From Ruegeria sp. HKCCD7303 (GTDB taxonomy: Bacteria > Pseudomonadota > Alphaproteobacteria > Rhodobacterales > Rhodobacteraceae), in the NCBI RefSeq assembly GCF_013111185.1, contig NZ_WVRE01000004.1:124001-188000 (forward strand): a DNA stretch of 64,000 nucleotides, in the 5' to 3' direction. Below, piece after piece: positions 1-9,503 of this stretch. Within the stretch, counting starts at the first letter, position 1; the number at the start of each line of letters is the position of its first letter. Below the pieces are notes generated by a model. It saw nothing but the letters and a program-made list of their open reading frames with translations, was not told the origin of the DNA and made no database searches. A program made the position numbers and the translations under genes.

Positions 1-1239
1 ACAATCTTCGAGGTCACGCCGCTGGGGATCGTCCTTGTGATCTACGGGATGATTTATTTGCGCTTCATCGCGCCCAAGCTTTTGCCCGAGCGTGACAGTA
101 TGGCGTCATTGCTCAGCGACCGGTCGAAGATGAAGTTCTTTACCGAAGCCGTCATTCCACCCGACAGCAACCTGATCGGGCGCGAAGTGACCGGTGTTCA
201 ATTGTTCAAACGACCCGGAGTCCGTCTGATCGACGTGGTTCGCGGGGATGAATCTCTGCGGCGCAATCTGAAAGGCGTTGAGCTGAGGGTTGGCGACCGT
301 GTGGTTTTGCGGACCGAGATGACCGAGTTGTTGAGTTTACAAAGCAACAAGGAACTCAAGCGAGTGGACCAGGTTTCCGCCGTTGAAACCAAGACGGTCG
401 AAGTGCTGATCACACCCGGATGCCGCATGGTGGGGCGGACCTTGGGAATGCTGCGCCTACGGCGGCGATATGGTGTCTATGTCTTGGCGGTTCACCGACG
501 GAACCAGAATATCGGTCGCCAGTTGGACGATCTTGTGGTCCGTGTGGGTGACACGTTGCTGCTGGAAGGTGCGCCCGCCGACATACAACGGCTTGCGGCT
601 GAAATGGATATGGTGGACGTCACCCAACCGTCGGCGCGCGCTTTCCGACGCAGCCATGCGCCCATTGCAATAGGCGCACTGATTGGGATTGTTGCGCTTG
701 CTGCGCTGGGCATCGCACCGATCCTGCTGCTTTCGATTGTGGCGGTGGCAGTAGTCTTGGTGACCCGCTGTATCGATGCGGATGAGGCATTTTCCTTTGT
801 CGAAGGTCGGCTATTGGCTTTGATATTTGCGATGCTCGCCATTGGCGCAGCATTGGACAGTTCTGGCGCCGTGTCGTTGATTGTCGAGGCTGTTGCGCCT
901 GGGCTTAGCGCTTTGCCGCCCTTCCTGATCATCTGGGCGGTCTATCTGCTGACCTCCGTCCTGACTGAACTGGTCTCGAACAACGCTGTTGCTGTTGTTG
1001 TTACGCCAATCGCCATTGGTTTGGCGCAGGCCGTGGGAATGGACCCGCGTCCGCTTGTGGTCGCGGTCATGGTGGCGGCTTCGGCCTCATTTGCAACGCC
1101 GATCGGCTATCAGACGAATATGATGGTCTATGGCCCCGGAGGTTATCGGTTTACCGATTTCATGAAGGTGGGCATCCCGCTGAACTTGACAGTTGGGTTG
1201 CTGGCGTCGCTGCTGATCCCGTTGATCTGGCCCCTTTAG
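1..1239 (+). CDS. SLC13-family permease with RCK_C domains, C-terminal part (5' truncated by window)
   Basis: The window opens inside this gene, so its start and first membrane helices are missing; 412 residues remain. It is the C-terminal part of an inner-membrane DASS/SLC13-type secondary transporter with cytosolic regulatory inserts. Two RCK_C (TrkA-C-like) domains lie at about residues 50-125 and 135-205, followed by hydrophobic helices and the terminal GPGGYRF motif typical of this subfamily. A full-length relative of the same architecture lies at 5442-7214 on the other strand. Members are often labelled anion or sulfate permeases, but the substrate cannot be told from sequence. Family is secure, substrate open. 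Confidence 0.85.
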   Translation, partial: TIFEVTPLGIVLVIYGMIYLRFIAPKLLPERDSMASLLSDRSKMKFFTEAVIPPDSNLIGREVTGVQLFKRPGVRLIDVVRGDESLRRNLKGVELRVGDRVVLRTEMTELLSLQSNKELKRVDQVSAVETKTVEVLITPGCRMVGRTLGMLRLRRRYGVYVLAVHRRNQNIGRQLDDLVVRVGDTLLLEGAPADIQRLAAEMDMVDVTQPSARAFRRSHAPIAIGALIGIVALAALGIAPILLLSIVAVAVVLVTRCIDADEAFSFVEGRLLALIFAMLAIGAALDSSGAVSLIVEAVAPGLSALPPFLIIWAVYLLTSVLTELVSNNAVAVVVTPIAIGLAQAVGMDPRPLVVAVMVAASASFATPIGYQTNMMVYGPGGYRFTDFMKVGIPLNLTVGLLASLLIPLIWPL

Positions 1240-1335
1240 GATCGGCTTAGAATTGCCACCTGTTTCAGGAAGCCCTTGTAAACGTGCAAAGACACACGAT
1301 CTTTTTGAAATGTGATTTGTAAAAGGGGATTTGCC

Positions 1336-2073
1336 ATGCTGACGACCGGAAAAGCCATATTGGCAGGTGCAGTGTTTGCCGCCATGATCAGTAGTGTCGC
1401 GATGGCGGGCACGGTTGAAGGTACCGCGACGTATCGAGAGCGTATCGCCCTTCCGCCCAATGCAACCCTGTTTGTTGAGCTTCAGGATATTTCGCTGGCC
1501 GATGCACCAGCCGTGACACTCTCGGCGCAACGATACGCTTTGACAGGTGTGCCTGCGCAGTTTGAACTGACCTATGATGATGCGTTGATCAAAGAAGGGC
1601 ACAGCTACGCGGTGCGAGCGACGGTCACGCAGGGGCAAAAGCTGTTGTTCACTACAGACACGGTTTATCCGGTCCTGACAAACGAAGCGGGGAACTCGGC
1701 TGACTTGTTGCTGGTCCAAGCCCAAAGTCAGGGAAGTGTGACGATTGAGAACACCGAATGGGTTGCCGCAACCCTGAATGGCGCGCCTCTTGAGACGGAA
1801 AAACGCCCAGAGCTGAGTTTTGGGCAAGGCGGGTCCTTTGGTGGCAGCGGCGGCTGTAACCGGTTCAGCGGTCAGGCCGAGATTTCAGGCAACCGGCTCA
1901 CATTTCCCGACAACATGGCCGCAACCCTCATGGCTTGTCCGCCCGAGTTGGATGAAGTTGAGCGCGCCTTCCTCAAGACGATGCAAAGCGTCACGTCCTT
2001 TGCGATGGAAGGCGACGCGCTGGCTCTTCTGAACGGCGACGGAGAGCCGGTGATCAAGCTGGTCCGCAAATAA
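1336..2073 (+). CDS. Exported YbaY-META two-domain protein
   Basis: Protein of 245 residues. A signal peptide of about 24 residues ends in VAMA before GTVEG, so it is exported to the periplasm or envelope. Residues about 25-115 resemble the YbaY family (PF09619, a lipoprotein-type beta fold), and residues about 140-245 form a META/HslJ domain with the typical GSGGCNRFSG core and a later MACPP segment. I chose the ATG at 1336 because the signal peptide then begins normally and a purine-rich AAAAGGGGA precedes it; an upstream in-frame start at 1312 adds eight unlikely residues. META proteins are linked to envelope stress and drug tolerance in other bacteria; the exact role here is unknown. Confidence 0.8.
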   Translation: MLTTGKAILAGAVFAAMISSVAMAGTVEGTATYRERIALPPNATLFVELQDISLADAPAVTLSAQRYALTGVPAQFELTYDDALIKEGHSYAVRATVTQGQKLLFTTDTVYPVLTNEAGNSADLLLVQAQSQGSVTIENTEWVAATLNGAPLETEKRPELSFGQGGSFGGSGGCNRFSGQAEISGNRLTFPDNMAATLMACPPELDEVERAFLKTMQSVTSFAMEGDALALLNGDGEPVIKLVRK

Positions 2074-2086
2074 AGCAGAGGGGCCA

Positions 2087-3748
2087 TCAGGCGACAGCCC
2101 TAGACCGCCCTGCGTTGCACCCCGAAAATATGCAACCGCCCAAGAACGTACCCTCGAGCGCGTTGTAGCCGTGGTAGCCTCCACCGCCGAACCCGGCGAC
2201 TTCGCCAGCGGCGAACAGGCCAGGCACCACCTTTCCATCGCCTCCGATCATCTGGCTGTCCAGGTTGGTTTGCAACCCGCCCAACGTTTTACGCGTCAGA
2301 ACGTGCAGCTTGACCGCGATCAGCGGGCCGTTGGTCGGATCGAGGAACTTATGCGGTTTTGCTGTGCGGATCAGCTTGTCGCCGCGATAGTTTCGGGCGG
2401 CCAGAATCGCCATCATCTGGGCGTCTTTTGAGAATGGATTGTCGACCTGCGAGTCGCGCGCTTCGATCTGCCCGCGCAAGTGCGCCTCGTCAATCAACCC
2501 ACCGCCCAGATGGTTCATCCCGTTGACCAGTTCGGTCAACGTGTTGGCGACGACGAAATCCTCGCCATGTTCTTTGAACGCTTCCACCGGTGCGGTTGCT
2601 TTGGAGCCTGACAGGATGCGCTGACGGATGACCTCTTTCCAACTGCCGGAGGTAAAGTCCGGGTTCTGTTCAGACCCGGATAGGGCGAATTCCTTCTTGA
2701 TGACCTTTTGGGTCAGAACAAACCAGCTGTATTCGTATCCTGTTTTCAGGATTTCCTTCAGCGTCCCCAGCGTATCGAACCCCGGCAGGCAGGGCGGTTC
2801 CAGACGGTTTCCTTTGGCGTCGAACCACATAGAGCTGGGGCCGGGCAGAATGCGTATGCCATGGGCAGGCCAGATCGGATCCCAGTTGCGGACGCCTTCG
2901 GTGTAATGCCACATGCGGTCGCCGTTGATCACATGTCCGCCGGCTTTTTCGCTGATCGCGATCATGCGGCCATCGACATGAAAGGGCACGCCAGCCACCA
3001 TGTCTTTTGGAGGTTCGCCCAGACGATCCTTGGGCCAGTTCTGCCGAACCATTTCAAAGTTGCCGCCAATACCACCCGAGGTAACGATGACCGACGGCGC
3101 ATAGGCCTCGAACTCTCCCACTTCGTCCCGGTTGGTCTTTCCGCCACGTTGGGCGGTGTCGTTGGCCAAAACCTCGCCTGATACGCCTTTGGCCGTGCCG
3201 TTCTGCATGATGATATGGCTGACCTGATGGCGGAACTTCAGCTGGATCAGACCGGCGCTGGCATGTTCGCGGACCCGACGGATGAAATGCTCCAGAACGC
3301 CGGGGCCAGTGCCCCAAGTGATGTGAAAACGCGGAACAGAGTTGCCATGCCCGTTCGCATAGGATCCACCGCGTTCTGCCCAACCTACGACCGGAAACCA
3401 GCGCAAACCCATCTGATGCAACCAGGGGCGCATTTCACCAGCCGCAAACTCGACATAACTCTCGGCCCATTTGCGGGGCCAAGCGTCTTCCGCGCGGTCG
3501 AACTGTGCGCTGCCCATCCAGTCACGAAGGGCAAGCTCTTGGCTGTCGTGTATGCCCATCCGCCGTTGTTCCGGAGTGTCGACCATGAACAAACCACCGA
3601 GGCTCCAGAACGCCTGACCACCCAGAAAGCTCTCGGGCTCCTGATCGACAATGATGACCTTTTTGCCCCGGTCGCCCAGTTCAGCTGCGGCGGCCAGTCC
3701 GGCTAGGCCTGCGCCGACGACAATCGCATCTGCTGTGTTCTTGGTCAT
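2087..3748 (-). CDS. FAD-binding dehydrogenase, KsdD-like
   Basis: Flavoprotein of 553 residues of the succinate dehydrogenase/fumarate reductase-like FAD_binding_2 superfamily, close to the group annotated as 3-ketosteroid delta-1-dehydrogenase-like. The dinucleotide-binding GAGLAG motif lies at residues 12-17, and the C-terminal FAD-contact segment with GGYHGYNALEG is intact. I use the ATG at 3748, which has AAAGGA just upstream and does not overlap the BASS gene ending at 3760; a longer start at 3778 would. It follows that transporter on the same strand and may be co-transcribed with it, which hints at joint use of an organic acid or sterol-like substrate. The true substrate is unknown. 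Confidence 0.82.
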   Translation of the reverse strand: MTKNTADAIVVGAGLAGLAAAAELGDRGKKVIIVDQEPESFLGGQAFWSLGGLFMVDTPEQRRMGIHDSQELALRDWMGSAQFDRAEDAWPRKWAESYVEFAAGEMRPWLHQMGLRWFPVVGWAERGGSYANGHGNSVPRFHITWGTGPGVLEHFIRRVREHASAGLIQLKFRHQVSHIIMQNGTAKGVSGEVLANDTAQRGGKTNRDEVGEFEAYAPSVIVTSGGIGGNFEMVRQNWPKDRLGEPPKDMVAGVPFHVDGRMIAISEKAGGHVINGDRMWHYTEGVRNWDPIWPAHGIRILPGPSSMWFDAKGNRLEPPCLPGFDTLGTLKEILKTGYEYSWFVLTQKVIKKEFALSGSEQNPDFTSGSWKEVIRQRILSGSKATAPVEAFKEHGEDFVVANTLTELVNGMNHLGGGLIDEAHLRGQIEARDSQVDNPFSKDAQMMAILAARNYRGDKLIRTAKPHKFLDPTNGPLIAVKLHVLTRKTLGGLQTNLDSQMIGGDGKVVPGLFAAGEVAGFGGGGYHGYNALEGTFLGGCIFSGCNAGRSRAVA

Positions 3749-3759
3749 GAACTGTCCTT

Positions 3760-4623
3760 TCAGCGTCGTCGAAACCAAACGAGGAACGGCAGCACGACGG
3801 CATACATCGTGATCCCGTAGACTGCGGACGGCAGGGCCAGAGGGCTAAATCCGCTCTCTGTGCCTGTGATTAGGGCCGCCAGTGTAATGCCCAGTGTCGA
3901 GTTCTGGATGCCAGTGTCAATTGAAATGCTTTTACACTCGGCCCATGACAGATTTGCAGCACGTGCGATCCCCAGCCCAATAAGCAAAAGGGCCACGTTA
4001 AGCGAGATCAGACCGGTGCCCATGATGCCCAGGTTATCAATGAAAATCTGCCAGTTTCCAGCCAGGGCGGCCACGACAATCATTACAAACAAAACGGTTG
4101 CGAGCGTCGAAAGTCCGCCCTCGATGCGGTTTGCAAACCCGGTTGCAAACCTGCGAACTCCGACCCCAATGGCAACGGGAAGGGTGGTGATCAGAAACAT
4201 GGCAATCGCCAGGCCGCTGATCGACACATCTGGCGCGTTTTCCCCCATGAAATAGGTAATGGACCACGCCGCCAGAAACGGCACTGTCAGGATTGAAAAG
4301 ATGCTGATCACCGCAGTCAGGCTGACGGAAAGCGCCACGTCGCCCTTGGCTAGCTTGGTCAGTATGTTGCTGGTCACACCGCCCGGGCAAAAGCTGAGCA
4401 GCATGAAGCCAACTGCGATTTCAGGGGGCAGTCCAAACAGTGTGACGGTGAAGAACGCAGCAATGGGCAGAAGTACGACCTGACATACCGCACCAATTGC
4501 AAAAGGATATTTCCGGTTCAGCACACGCCGGAAATCCGCGATCTCTAGCCCGATGCCTAGGGACAGCATTATGGTGGCAAGCGAGATCGGCAGGCCGACA
4601 TTGATGAGCAAATCCAAGAACAA
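3760..4623 (-). CDS. Bile acid:sodium symporter (BASS) family transporter
   Basis: Inner-membrane protein of 287 residues, almost entirely hydrophobic with nine to ten predicted helices, matching the SBF/BASS family (PF01758). The LLSFCPGGVTSNIL stretch is the conserved motif around the crossed helices that bind sodium. Bacterial members move organic anions such as pantoate or 2-keto acids as well as bile acids, so no specific substrate can be assigned. The gene ends 12 bases before the start of the KsdD-like flavoprotein, which suggests one transcript. Confidence 0.85.
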   Translation of the reverse strand: MFLDLLINVGLPISLATIMLSLGIGLEIADFRRVLNRKYPFAIGAVCQVVLLPIAAFFTVTLFGLPPEIAVGFMLLSFCPGGVTSNILTKLAKGDVALSVSLTAVISIFSILTVPFLAAWSITYFMGENAPDVSISGLAIAMFLITTLPVAIGVGVRRFATGFANRIEGGLSTLATVLFVMIVVAALAGNWQIFIDNLGIMGTGLISLNVALLLIGLGIARAANLSWAECKSISIDTGIQNSTLGITLAALITGTESGFSPLALPSAVYGITMYAVVLPFLVWFRRR

Positions 4624-4690
4624 CTCCTCCCAAAGTCGTTTCGGATCAGCCTATGCGAGCATGAAAGGCGCAGGCAACCGCGCCGTTAGG

Positions 4691-5425
4691 TCACTTGTAG
4701 CGTTCGACGAAGCGGCGCAGGATTTCGCCGGGTTGGGTGACGTCTGCGGCGTTGCAGATGTCGATCAGGCGCTGGGCGTCTTCGGGCGGGAAATAGCCGT
4801 GATGTTTGTAGATGTTGATGCGCTGCTCAAAGTCTCTTGCATCCGCTTCGGGGTGAAACTGTGTGGCATAGACGTTCTGACCAAAGCGGATCATCTGAAA
4901 CGGGCAGGGGTCTGAGGCAACAAGATGTACGCAGCCTTCGGGCAAAGCCTGAACAGCTTCTTTGTGGCCAACGAAGGCGTCGAACTCCAGGTTCAGCCCG
5001 GCTGTCAGTGGATCATTGGCACCATCGTCCGTCAGGCGGCAGGCTGACGGTCCGACCGGTTCGCCATAGCGGGCTTTGCTGACTTCACCGCCCAGATGTG
5101 CGGCCAGAACGCCCAAACCATAGCAGCAGCCCATGAAGGGGTGATCCTGCGCCGTGATCTGCGGCATGAGCCCCATGACCGCACCTTCGATCTTTGCATC
5201 CAGTTCAGATTTCGTCGCGTGATCATCGCTGACACAGCCGGGACCACCGCCAACGATGACACCTGCATAGTCTGTTACATCCAAACTTTCAGGCAGGTCC
5301 TCACAATCCAGCCGGATACGGTGGGTTTGCTCGGGCGCAAGGCCAGTCTTGTCCAGAATCGAAGCATATTCGGCGTCGGATGCATCCGTTTCCGGGCGCA
5401 GTTGCAGGATCAAAAAGCGTTTCAT
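4691..5425 (-). CDS. Class I glutamine amidotransferase-like protein
   Basis: Protein of 244 residues with the class I GATase fold. The nucleophile elbow reads PFMGCCYGLG, with Cys101 as the expected catalytic cysteine, and the His of the triad lies in TQFHPEAD. Stand-alone members are often named GMP synthase-like, and this one lacks any synthetase domain. It may hydrolyse a gamma-glutamyl compound or serve an unseen partner. It sits 16 bases downstream of the stop of the SLC13 permease at 5442 on the same strand, so the two are probably co-transcribed, but that does not reveal a substrate. Confidence 0.82.
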   Translation of the reverse strand: MKRFLILQLRPETDASDAEYASILDKTGLAPEQTHRIRLDCEDLPESLDVTDYAGVIVGGGPGCVSDDHATKSELDAKIEGAVMGLMPQITAQDHPFMGCCYGLGVLAAHLGGEVSKARYGEPVGPSACRLTDDGANDPLTAGLNLEFDAFVGHKEAVQALPEGCVHLVASDPCPFQMIRFGQNVYATQFHPEADARDFEQRINIYKHHGYFPPEDAQRLIDICNAADVTQPGEILRRFVERYK

Positions 5426-5441
5426 ATGCTGCCTTTACCCG

Positions 5442-7214
5442 TCAAAGCGGCCAGAAGACAAGGATGGCAGGTATGGAAACCGCGATGATCAGCACCTCAA
5501 GCGGCAGACCCATGCGCCAGTAATCGCCGAACCGATAGCCTCCGGGGCCCAGAACCAGCGTATTGTTCTTGTGTCCAATTGGCGTGAGGAACGCGGCCGA
5601 GGCAGCTACCGCAACCGTCATCAGGAATGGGTCGGGTGAAACCTCGAGCGTGCGGGCCATTTGGATACCAACAGGGGCGGCGACAATGGCGGTGGCAGTG
5701 TTGTTCAGCACATCCGACAATGTCATGGTCACGATCATCAACACAGTCAGGATCGCCCAAGCGGGCAGACCATCGGTCAGTTGGATCAGCGCATTTGCAA
5801 TGAGTTCAGTCCCGCCAGAGGTCTCCAAAGCACTGCCAAGTGGGATCATCGACCCCAGAAGGACAACCACCGGCCATTCGATGTGATTATAGATGTCGGC
5901 AATTGGCATGATCTTGGTCAGCACATAAGCGATGACAACCAGACCCAAAGCTATCGGCAGGTAGATCAACCCAATACTTGCGGCCAAAACGGCGGCAGCA
6001 AACAGGCCGATGGCCAGCCACGCTTTATCGTTTGCGGTAACATTCAGGCCGCGTCCGGCAAGGGGCAGGCAACCCAGCCACTCCGTCACATCCGCAGCGC
6101 GGTCGCGCGGGCAAAGCAGCAGCAGGATATCGCCGGGTTCCACCTCGGTTTTGCGAACCTGTTGGGTGATTTGTCGCCCCTGACGTGAGATGCCCATCAG
6201 CACTGTACTCTGCCGCCAGGCCAGTCCAAGACCCTGTGCGGTGCGCCCGGTGATGCGGGCGCTTTCCGGCACAACCACCTCGATGACTTCAAGCCCGTCG
6301 CCCTCAGCCGTCAGTAACTCCTGCCGTCGCGTGTCCGAAAAGTCGAGATTCAGCGCGGCGCGAAATTCGTCCAACGCCTCGGGTCGGGCCTCCAAAACCA
6401 GTGCGTCGCCTTCCTTCAGCGTGGCATGGGCGGATCGGCCATAACGCCTCTTGCCATCGCGGATCAGACCAATGATGGCGACATCAGATTTTTCAGCTGC
6501 CTCATAGAGCTCACTCACGCGTTTTCCGATATGGATCGAACCCGGCGGGATGGTTAGTTCGGCGATATACTCGGCCAGTGCTTCTGAGGTTTCAGTTTGC
6601 GGCCCGCGGTTAGGGATCAGACGCCAGCCGACCAGAGCGACAAAGGCAAGACCCGCAATTGCGGCTATCCCGCCCACGGGCGCAAAATCAAACATGTGAA
6701 ACGGCTCGCCCAGCGTCTCGGCCCGGATCGACGCGATGATGATGTTCGGAGGGGTGCCGATCAGGGTCGCCATCCCCCCCAGAATGGTTGCAAAGCTCAG
6801 CGGCATCAGTGACAGACCCACAGACCGCCCGGCTTTGCGTGCGGTCTGGATGTCTACGGGCATCAACAGCGCCAGCGCCGCCACGTTGTTCATGAAGGCT
6901 GACAGGACCGCGCCGATCCCGCCCATCAGCGCAATATGCGCGCCCAGCCCCCGTGAGGCATCGACCAAAGTGCGGGTAATCATGAAAACCGCCCCCGAAC
7001 GGACCAGCCCGGCCGAGACGACCAGCACAAGTGCCACGATGATGGTGGCCGGGTGGCCGAACCCTGCAAAAGCGTCATCCACTGGCACAACACCCAGCAT
7101 GACGCCGATCATCAGCGCGGCGAAGGCCACAAGATCGTACCGAAACCGACCCCAAAGCAACATTCCAAAGACTGTGATGAAAAGCGAAAAAAGAATGATC
7201 TGATCTGTCGTCAT
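5442..7214 (-). CDS. SLC13-family permease with two RCK_C domains
   Basis: Inner-membrane transporter of 590 residues. N-terminal helices (residues about 1-200) are followed by two cytosolic RCK_C/TrkA-C-type domains (about 210-380), then a second helix bundle ending in GPGGYRF. This is the usual layout and length of the subfamily. I chose the ATG at 7214, which has GGTGAC just upstream, over an in-frame start at 7229 that adds five residues. It resembles the truncated permease at the left edge over the whole visible length and is probably an old duplicate. The substrate (sulfate, dicarboxylate or another anion) cannot be decided. Confidence 0.86.
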   Translation of the reverse strand: MTTDQIILFSLFITVFGMLLWGRFRYDLVAFAALMIGVMLGVVPVDDAFAGFGHPATIIVALVLVVSAGLVRSGAVFMITRTLVDASRGLGAHIALMGGIGAVLSAFMNNVAALALLMPVDIQTARKAGRSVGLSLMPLSFATILGGMATLIGTPPNIIIASIRAETLGEPFHMFDFAPVGGIAAIAGLAFVALVGWRLIPNRGPQTETSEALAEYIAELTIPPGSIHIGKRVSELYEAAEKSDVAIIGLIRDGKRRYGRSAHATLKEGDALVLEARPEALDEFRAALNLDFSDTRRQELLTAEGDGLEVIEVVVPESARITGRTAQGLGLAWRQSTVLMGISRQGRQITQQVRKTEVEPGDILLLLCPRDRAADVTEWLGCLPLAGRGLNVTANDKAWLAIGLFAAAVLAASIGLIYLPIALGLVVIAYVLTKIMPIADIYNHIEWPVVVLLGSMIPLGSALETSGGTELIANALIQLTDGLPAWAILTVLMIVTMTLSDVLNNTATAIVAAPVGIQMARTLEVSPDPFLMTVAVAASAAFLTPIGHKNNTLVLGPGGYRFGDYWRMGLPLEVLIIAVSIPAILVFWPL

Positions 7215-7324
7215 GCCGTCACCATACAAGCCAGTGGTACTGTCGCAAGCCGCTCTCTTGATCCTGCCCCCCGCAAACGTCTATATGAGCGCCGAACACG
7301 CAATCACGATGACGAGGACGCATT

Positions 7325-8065
7325 ATGGCAGGCCACTCCAAATGGGCCAACATCCAGCACCGCAAGGGACGTCAGGACGCCGCGCGGTCCAAACTCTTTT
7401 CCAAGCTGTCGAAAGAGATCACCGTCGCTGCCAAGATGGGCGACCCTGATCCCGACAAGAACCCGCGCCTGCGTCTGGCCGTAAAAGAAGCCAAGTCGAA
7501 CTCGGTCCCGAAGGACGTGATCGACCGCGCAATCAAGAAATCGGTCGCCGGTGAAGGCGACGATTATGAAGAAATCCGCTACGAGGGTTACGGCCCGAAC
7601 GGTGTCGCGGTGATCGTCGAGACCATGACCGACAACCGCAACCGCACCGCCTCGACCGTGCGTTCGACCTTTTCCAAGAATGGCGGCAATCTGGGTGAGA
7701 CGGGCTCGGTCGGGTTTATGTTCGACCGTAAGGGCGAGGTTGTCTATCAGGCGGATGCCGGCGATGCGGATACGATTTTCGAAGCCGCGATCGAGGCCGG
7801 GGCCGAGGATGTCGAAAGCTCGGAGGATGGTCACATCATCTGGTGCGCCGATACCGACCTGAACGATGTATCGAGCGCGCTGGAAGAAGCGTTGGGTGAA
7901 TCGGAATCGACCAAGCTGGTATGGAAGCCCACCACCACGACCGAGCTGGGGCTGGAAGATATGCAAAAGCTGATGAAGCTGGTGGATGCGCTGGAAGACG
8001 ATGACGACGTGCAACGCGTTACGACCAATTTCGAAGCCACTGACGAAGTGATGGCGCAGCTCTGA
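7325..8065 (+). CDS. yebC: YebC/PmpR family transcriptional or translational regulator
   Basis: Protein of 246 residues with the hallmark N-terminus [14 protein letters not shown] and the full three-domain TACO1/YebC layout. Family members have been described as DNA-binding regulators and, more recently, as ribosome-associated factors that ease translation of proline-rich or otherwise difficult sequences. The long acidic stretch near the C-terminus (ALEDDDDVQ) is typical. The gene stands alone and is closed by a strong terminator at 8091. Confidence 0.95.
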   Translation: MAGHSKWANIQHRKGRQDAARSKLFSKLSKEITVAAKMGDPDPDKNPRLRLAVKEAKSNSVPKDVIDRAIKKSVAGEGDDYEEIRYEGYGPNGVAVIVETMTDNRNRTASTVRSTFSKNGGNLGETGSVGFMFDRKGEVVYQADAGDADTIFEAAIEAGAEDVESSEDGHIIWCADTDLNDVSSALEEALGESESTKLVWKPTTTTELGLEDMQKLMKLVDALEDDDDVQRVTTNFEATDEVMAQL

Positions 8066-8090
8066 AAAAGCGCAAGATGCGGTTTGGAAA

Positions 8091-8115
8091 CCCGGCCAAC
8101 CTGGCCGGGTTTTTT
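8091..8115 (+). terminator. Rho-independent terminator of yebC
   Basis: An 8-bp GC-rich stem (CCCGGCCA pairing with TGGCCGGG) with a 3-base loop is followed directly by six T residues. It lies 26 bases after the yebC stop and argues against the longest possible start of the next gene at 8077. Confidence 0.9.
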
Positions 8116-8211
8116 CGTTTCCGGGCGATTTCCAATGGTTGTTGGCGGAATCCGTGGATGCGCTTAGGTTGGGCGGGTATTGATCTATGGAAAGATGCGA
8201 CCGCAAGACCC

Positions 8212-9492
8212 ATGACGCCCGAGACACCCGATGCTGCCAAACGCAATGTGCCTGTTCTGACTGGGCAGAGTATTATGTCTCAGGTTGCGTGGACCCTTGG
8301 CAGCCCATCGGTGGTATTGCCGTTTCTGGCGGTGTCTTTTGAGCTGCCAATGTTCGTGGCGGGTGCTTTGGTTTCGGTCCGGATGGTCGGCAGCATGATA
8401 TCTGACTTCTTTCTGGCGCAATCCGTAGCGGCAAAATCCCAGAAGAAGCGGGCCATTGCCCTGACCGAAGCTGTTATCGGCGCTTGCCTGGTGACGGCCA
8501 TGGCCGCCGCCGCGACCGGGATCGTTCCGCTGATTGCTGTGATCTTCGTTTCGGTTTTCTTTGTGATCGGCTTGGTGGACGAGGTCCAGAACCTCATGTT
8601 CACCGACCTGCTAGGCGATCATCTCCATTCACGCTCGCGCATGGTGATGCAATATTTGCAGCTTGGGGGTGGCGGCCTGTGTGCCATTGGCCTTGCTCTG
8701 CTAGTGCATCAGATCACCAAGGAAAACCCACCGTTTTCAAGACATTCCACCATGATCGGCGTGTCTGTTGCATTCTTTATGTTTTCGGGGCTTCTGATGT
8801 TGGCAATGACCGAGAACGCAGGCACTGCTGAACCGGCAAAGAAAGCTGAAACCAAACCAAAACTGTCATTTAGGGCCAATGTTCAGGGTATTCTGAGCAT
8901 GTTCGAATTCCCTTGGTTTCGGCGCTTCATGATCATGCGTATGCCGTTGGTGGCGGTCACGCTCTCTGTTCCGTTCTTCGCGTTGATCGCGGCAGAGGCG
9001 CATCACAGTTCGGCACAAGGTCTGACTGCGATGATCGTGTCTTCTGCTTCGGGTTATCTTGTTTCGGGGCCATTATGGCAATTCGTGAATATGAAGTCCC
9101 ATCGCGCTGTTATGATGGTTGGAACCTTGATGGTGGCTGCCACCGGAAGCGTCCTTTTGGCGTTCCACTACTTGGGCATCGATCACGATGTGCATCTGCA
9201 TGCCATCGCTTTGTTTGTTGTCACCGTGGCGGTGACGGGGATCAGCAGTGCGCGCAAGCTGTATTTTCTGGATATCGCTCCCAAAGATCTGCGCGTGCAG
9301 GGGACGGCTGCGGTCAAATCAATTACTCGTTTGTCAGCTGTGCTGCTTTCGGCAGCCCTGGCCGCAGTGGCCCATATGCATGAGGTCGCATTGGCGGTCG
9401 CCTTCATTGTCGCCGCCAGCCTGGTGTCCTGCGTCACATGCTATCGAATGATGGAGCCTGTCCGGGAAGACGTATCCCAGCCGCAGGAGTAA
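8212..9492 (+). CDS. Major facilitator superfamily transporter
   Basis: Membrane protein of 426 residues with about twelve helices in two halves separated by a hydrophilic loop (AEPAKKAETKPK). I recognise an MFS-type carrier but no subfamily signature that fixes a substrate. The open frame runs back to 8077, but that start would lie in front of and read through the yebC terminator. The ATG at 8212 gives a hydrophilic N-terminus of sensible length before the first helix. It converges on the nitroreductase gene with an 11-base gap. Confidence 0.75.
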   Translation: MTPETPDAAKRNVPVLTGQSIMSQVAWTLGSPSVVLPFLAVSFELPMFVAGALVSVRMVGSMISDFFLAQSVAAKSQKKRAIALTEAVIGACLVTAMAAAATGIVPLIAVIFVSVFFVIGLVDEVQNLMFTDLLGDHLHSRSRMVMQYLQLGGGGLCAIGLALLVHQITKENPPFSRHSTMIGVSVAFFMFSGLLMLAMTENAGTAEPAKKAETKPKLSFRANVQGILSMFEFPWFRRFMIMRMPLVAVTLSVPFFALIAAEAHHSSAQGLTAMIVSSASGYLVSGPLWQFVNMKSHRAVMMVGTLMVAATGSVLLAFHYLGIDHDVHLHAIALFVVTVAVTGISSARKLYFLDIAPKDLRVQGTAAVKSITRLSAVLLSAALAAVAHMHEVALAVAFIVAASLVSCVTCYRMMEPVREDVSQPQE

Positions 9493-9503
9493 AGCGCTTG
9501 TTC

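Noticed and set aside
4131-4138. TTTGCAAA words inside coding genes, as at 4131, and at 46152 in the tag upstream region
   Set aside because: The 8-mer arises often from Phe-Ala-Asn-type codons; without pairing or a propionate-related neighbour it is not evidence for PccR.
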